This document shows, piece after piece, positions 61,722-64,000 of a stretch of DNA of 64,000 nt. Position 1 is the first letter of the stretch, and every line of letters begins with the position of its first letter. The position numbers and the translations under genes are program-made. Below the pieces are notes generated by a model that worked only from the letters and a program-made list of their open reading frames with translations, was not told where the DNA came from and searched no databases. The stretch is from Spirosoma lacussanchae (GTDB lineage Bacteria; Bacteroidota; Bacteroidia; Cytophagales; Spirosomataceae): assembly GCF_005870035.1 (NCBI RefSeq), contig NZ_SWJG01000001.1:310001-374000 (forward strand), in the 5' to 3' direction.

Positions 61722-62891
61722 TTAGACCATTGAATAGGTAGATGTCGTGACCGACTGCGGGGCCGGCGCAAAGGTACGGTAGGTAGCCAGCAGTTGCTGA
61801 GCCGAGCGTTGCCACGAGAAACGGGCCACCTGCTTGTGGCCCCGTTCGATCAGCGTTTGCCGGAGCGCGGGGTCGTGGCGAAGGCGGTGCATGGCCACCA
61901 CCATCTGGTTAGGCTGGTGCGGGTCGACCAGCAGCGCAGCATCTCCGGCCACTTCGGGCATGGAGGTAACCCGGCTCGTGATAACGGGGGTGCCGCAGGC
62001 CATGGCTTCCAGAATGGGCAGGCCGAAACCTTCGCTGATGGACGGGAACAGAAACGTTTCGGCCAGGGCGTACAAGGCCGGCAGGTCGTCGTTATCGATA
62101 TAGCCGATAAACTGACAACGCTGTTCCACAAACGCATACTCGTCGGGGGTGAGTAGCTGCTTCAGGAATGCGGGGAGCTTGCCGCTGACAACCAGCTGCA
62201 CGTCGGTGTCGATCTGGCCGTAGCGAATAAAAGCCTTCAGCACCGTTGTCATATTCTTGCGCGGATCTGCGCTGCCCAGGAAAAGCATAAACCGCTCAGG
62301 CAGGTGGTAGCTGGCCCTGGCGCGGTCGCGCTGCTGGTCGGTGATGGGCTCCGAAAACCGGGCGCTGACGCCATTGTAAAGTACCTCGATGGGCGTTTTG
62401 GCCAGATTCAACTCGCCCTTGATCTGCTGGCTGGCAAAGTGCGACACTGTCAGGATCTTGTGGCAGCGCCGGATCAGCCGCCGAACCAGCAGGGCCCGGT
62501 ACCGGTTGCCGAAGCGCTGGTAGGCAGTAGCGGTATTGATGCCGAAGGCGGGCATCAGAAACAGCACATCGTGTAGGGTCAGGATCAGCGGAACGCCGGG
62601 CATCAGCGGAGCCGTATTGGCGGTGCAGTGCAGCACGTCGAGCCGGTAGTCGCGAATGGCTTTCGGGAGTGCCACCTGCTCCCAGTGTACGTAGTTGTTG
62701 CCCGTTACCTTGACCAGGGTGAAATTCTCGCGCAGGCTAAGGCAGCCTTCGTCCACGTCGGGCCGGACAAAGATGAAATACTCGTTGTCATGGTCGATCT
62801 GCTGGAGGGCATTGATAAGCTCCAGCGCCACAATGTCCATACCGTGTTTATGAGGTCTGAGGAGTCGCTGAGCTTCAATTCCGATTCGCAT
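61722..62891 (-). CDS. Glycosyltransferase family 4
   Basis: The 389-aa GT-B protein has RIGIEAQRLLRPHKHGMDIVALE at the N-terminus, FLGSADPRKNMTTVLKAF in the middle, and the donor site SEGFGLPILEAMACGTPVITS followed by MPEVAGDAALLVDP. It is the paralogue of the protein at 5447-6622. The preceding gene overlaps its start by 17 bp, so translation is probably coupled. Sugar specificity is unknown. Confidence 0.92.
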   Translation of the reverse strand: MRIGIEAQRLLRPHKHGMDIVALELINALQQIDHDNEYFIFVRPDVDEGCLSLRENFTLVKVTGNNYVHWEQVALPKAIRDYRLDVLHCTANTAPLMPGVPLILTLHDVLFLMPAFGINTATAYQRFGNRYRALLVRRLIRRCHKILTVSHFASQQIKGELNLAKTPIEVLYNGVSARFSEPITDQQRDRARASYHLPERFMLFLGSADPRKNMTTVLKAFIRYGQIDTDVQLVVSGKLPAFLKQLLTPDEYAFVEQRCQFIGYIDNDDLPALYALAETFLFPSISEGFGLPILEAMACGTPVITSRVTSMPEVAGDAALLVDPHQPNQMVVAMHRLRHDPALRQTLIERGHKQVARFSWQRSAQQLLATYRTFAPAPQSVTTSTYSMV

Positions 62892-63834
62892 ACACAGGGG
62901 GTGTTAACAGGGTTACGGCGTCGGCTGGCAGCGGGGCCGGCCGGGCTACGCTATGGCGCAGGTTCCAGCCGACGCCGTTGAGCAGCGCCTTCAAAAAGGG
63001 GAGTTGGCCGCGCAGGCTGTAGCGCACCATGGCTTTCGGTAAAGCCAGGCCGGCGTAGTACAGCAAAAAAAACAGCAGCCGGGGCGGGGCCACGTTCCGG
63101 CGCATGAACAGAATCCGGTTTCGGGTCTGGTAATACACCTTCAGCGGGTTTCCCTTGCCCACCGATATCGACTCTTTGTGATAGACCAGCGCCGAAGGCT
63201 GGTAATAAATGACATAGCCTGCCTCGCGGATTCGGATGCACCAGTCGAGTTCTTCGTAGTACAGAAAATACAGCTCGGGCAGGAGGCCGGCCCGCTCGAT
63301 AGCGTCGCGTTTGACCAGCATGGCCGCGCCGTGGGCAAACGGCGTAGGCCCCGGCTGGTCGAACTGGCCCCGGTCTGCCTGATGGCTGCCGACGGCCCAC
63401 GCCTGTCCGGTATACGTGTTCAGGGGCGTATAGCCGGCATACTGAATAACGGTCGGATGGTCGAAAAAACGAATTTTGGGGCAGGTAACCCCAATGGCGT
63501 TGTCGGTGGCGAAGGGTTCCAGCAGGCGCTCGATCAGGTCGGGGGCCAGCTCGGTATCGTTGTTGAGAATAAGCAGGAAGTCGCCCGTGGCCTGCCGGAT
63601 ACCCACATTGTTGCCGCCCGCAAAGCCCAGGTTGGCATCGGTAACGATGAGCCGCAGGTTCGGCAGGCCTATTGCTGTAATGGCCGGTTCGGGGTTCTGG
63701 GCCGAATGGTTATCGACGACGATGATTTCGAGCGATGGATACGTCAGCTGCTGCACCGACGCCAGCAGGGCGCAGGTGACCTCAACCTGGTTGTAGTTCA
63801 GGATGATCAGCGAAACGAGCGGCTGGCTGTTCAT
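62875..63834 (-). CDS. Glycosyltransferase family 2, rhamnosyltransferase-like
   Basis: The 319-aa protein has VSLIILNYNQVEVTCALLASV, IIVVDNHS, VTDANLGFAGGNNVGIR and LLILNNDTEL (DxD-like), followed by FFLYYEELDWCIRIREAGY. These are the standard blocks of wbbL-type rhamnosyl and related family 2 transferases. A C-terminal hydrophobic segment (LLFFLLYYAGLALPKAMV) may associate with the membrane. Its start overlaps the stop of the sugar transferase gene by 4 bp (63831-63834). Confidence 0.9.
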   Translation of the reverse strand: MNSQPLVSLIILNYNQVEVTCALLASVQQLTYPSLEIIVVDNHSAQNPEPAITAIGLPNLRLIVTDANLGFAGGNNVGIRQATGDFLLILNNDTELAPDLIERLLEPFATDNAIGVTCPKIRFFDHPTVIQYAGYTPLNTYTGQAWAVGSHQADRGQFDQPGPTPFAHGAAMLVKRDAIERAGLLPELYFLYYEELDWCIRIREAGYVIYYQPSALVYHKESISVGKGNPLKVYYQTRNRILFMRRNVAPPRLLFFLLYYAGLALPKAMVRYSLRGQLPFLKALLNGVGWNLRHSVARPAPLPADAVTLLTPPVYANRN

Positions 63835-64000
63835 ACATTCTCTTTCTGGAAAACAGCCTTCACCGTCCGGATCAGAATAATCAGATCGGTCCGGAAGGAG
63901 TAGGTTCGGGCATAGAGCGCATCGAGCTGAATCCGTTCCTGATCCGACACGCCGGCTTTACCGCGTTTGGTTACCTGCCAGAGTCCCGTCAGCCCCGCCG
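63831..64000 (-). CDS. Undecaprenyl-phosphate sugar transferase, C-terminal part
   Basis: The frame is open from the window edge to the TGA at 63831-63833. The visible 56 residues contain AGLTGLWQVTKRGKAGV, the C-terminal signature of the bacterial sugar transferase (WcaJ/WbaP) family, and end RTDLIILIRTVKAVFQKENV. The full enzyme would start the repeat unit by moving a sugar phosphate to undecaprenyl phosphate. It is the upstream gene of the run that continues to 60492. Confidence 0.88.
   Translation of the reverse strand, partial: AGLTGLWQVTKRGKAGVSDQERIQLDALYARTYSFRTDLIILIRTVKAVFQKENV

Overview
The window reads as chromosomal DNA of a Bacteroidota member, most likely order Cytophagales and close to Spirosoma/Fibrella. 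The reasons are a protein with a type-B gliding-motility C-terminal domain, TAnnTTTG-type promoter elements, a eukaryotic-like NADP isocitrate dehydrogenase, large SdrD-B/Ig-like surface proteins, many outer-membrane barrel proteins and a moderately GC-rich composition. The genus is an inference; no rRNA or tRNA gene was seen.

Positions 1-10040 and 56573-64000 are exopolysaccharide-type loci. They hold glycosyltransferases of families 2 and 4, an O-antigen ligase/polymerase, a Wzx-like flippase, a hexapeptide acyltransferase and, at the right edge, the C-terminus of an initiating undecaprenyl-phosphate sugar transferase. Four glycosyltransferases of the left half have clear paralogues in the right half, so the two ends are related gene sets.

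Between these loci lies a compact biosynthetic operon on the minus strand (25372 down to 10297): a short TolC-like protein, a Wzz/GumC-like chain-length protein with a degenerate kinase domain, a hybrid NRPS-PKS (A-PCP-KS-AT-ACP-aminotransferase, 2234 aa) and an NRPS (C-A-N-methyltransferase-PCP-thioesterase, 1747 aa). An Sfp-type phosphopantetheinyl transferase at 6645-7427 could activate the carrier domains. The domains predict a small beta-amino-acid/N-methyl-amino-acid product. Its placement inside an envelope-polysaccharide locus, co-directional with polysaccharide-export-type genes, is the most interesting feature of the window.

Positions 27159-46525 are mostly housekeeping and solitary genes: a C-terminal processing protease, a lipoprotein subtilase, ffh, an M20 peptidase, icd, a Dabb protein, a DPP4-like peptidase, a PyrR-like phosphoribosyltransferase and a SNF2-family helicase. 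Inside this stretch is a REP-associated tyrosine transposase (35238-35672) flanked by paired palindromic repeats. There is also an AT-rich orphan membrane protein (37978-38838). Positions 47322-55400 encode two giant secreted repeat proteins (1464 and 1200 aa) with near-identical tandem Ig-like repeats and similar Cys-rich C-terminal tails. A stand-alone receiver-domain protein follows.

Several gene ends carry long, perfect hairpins (up to 23 bp) that look like intrinsic terminators.
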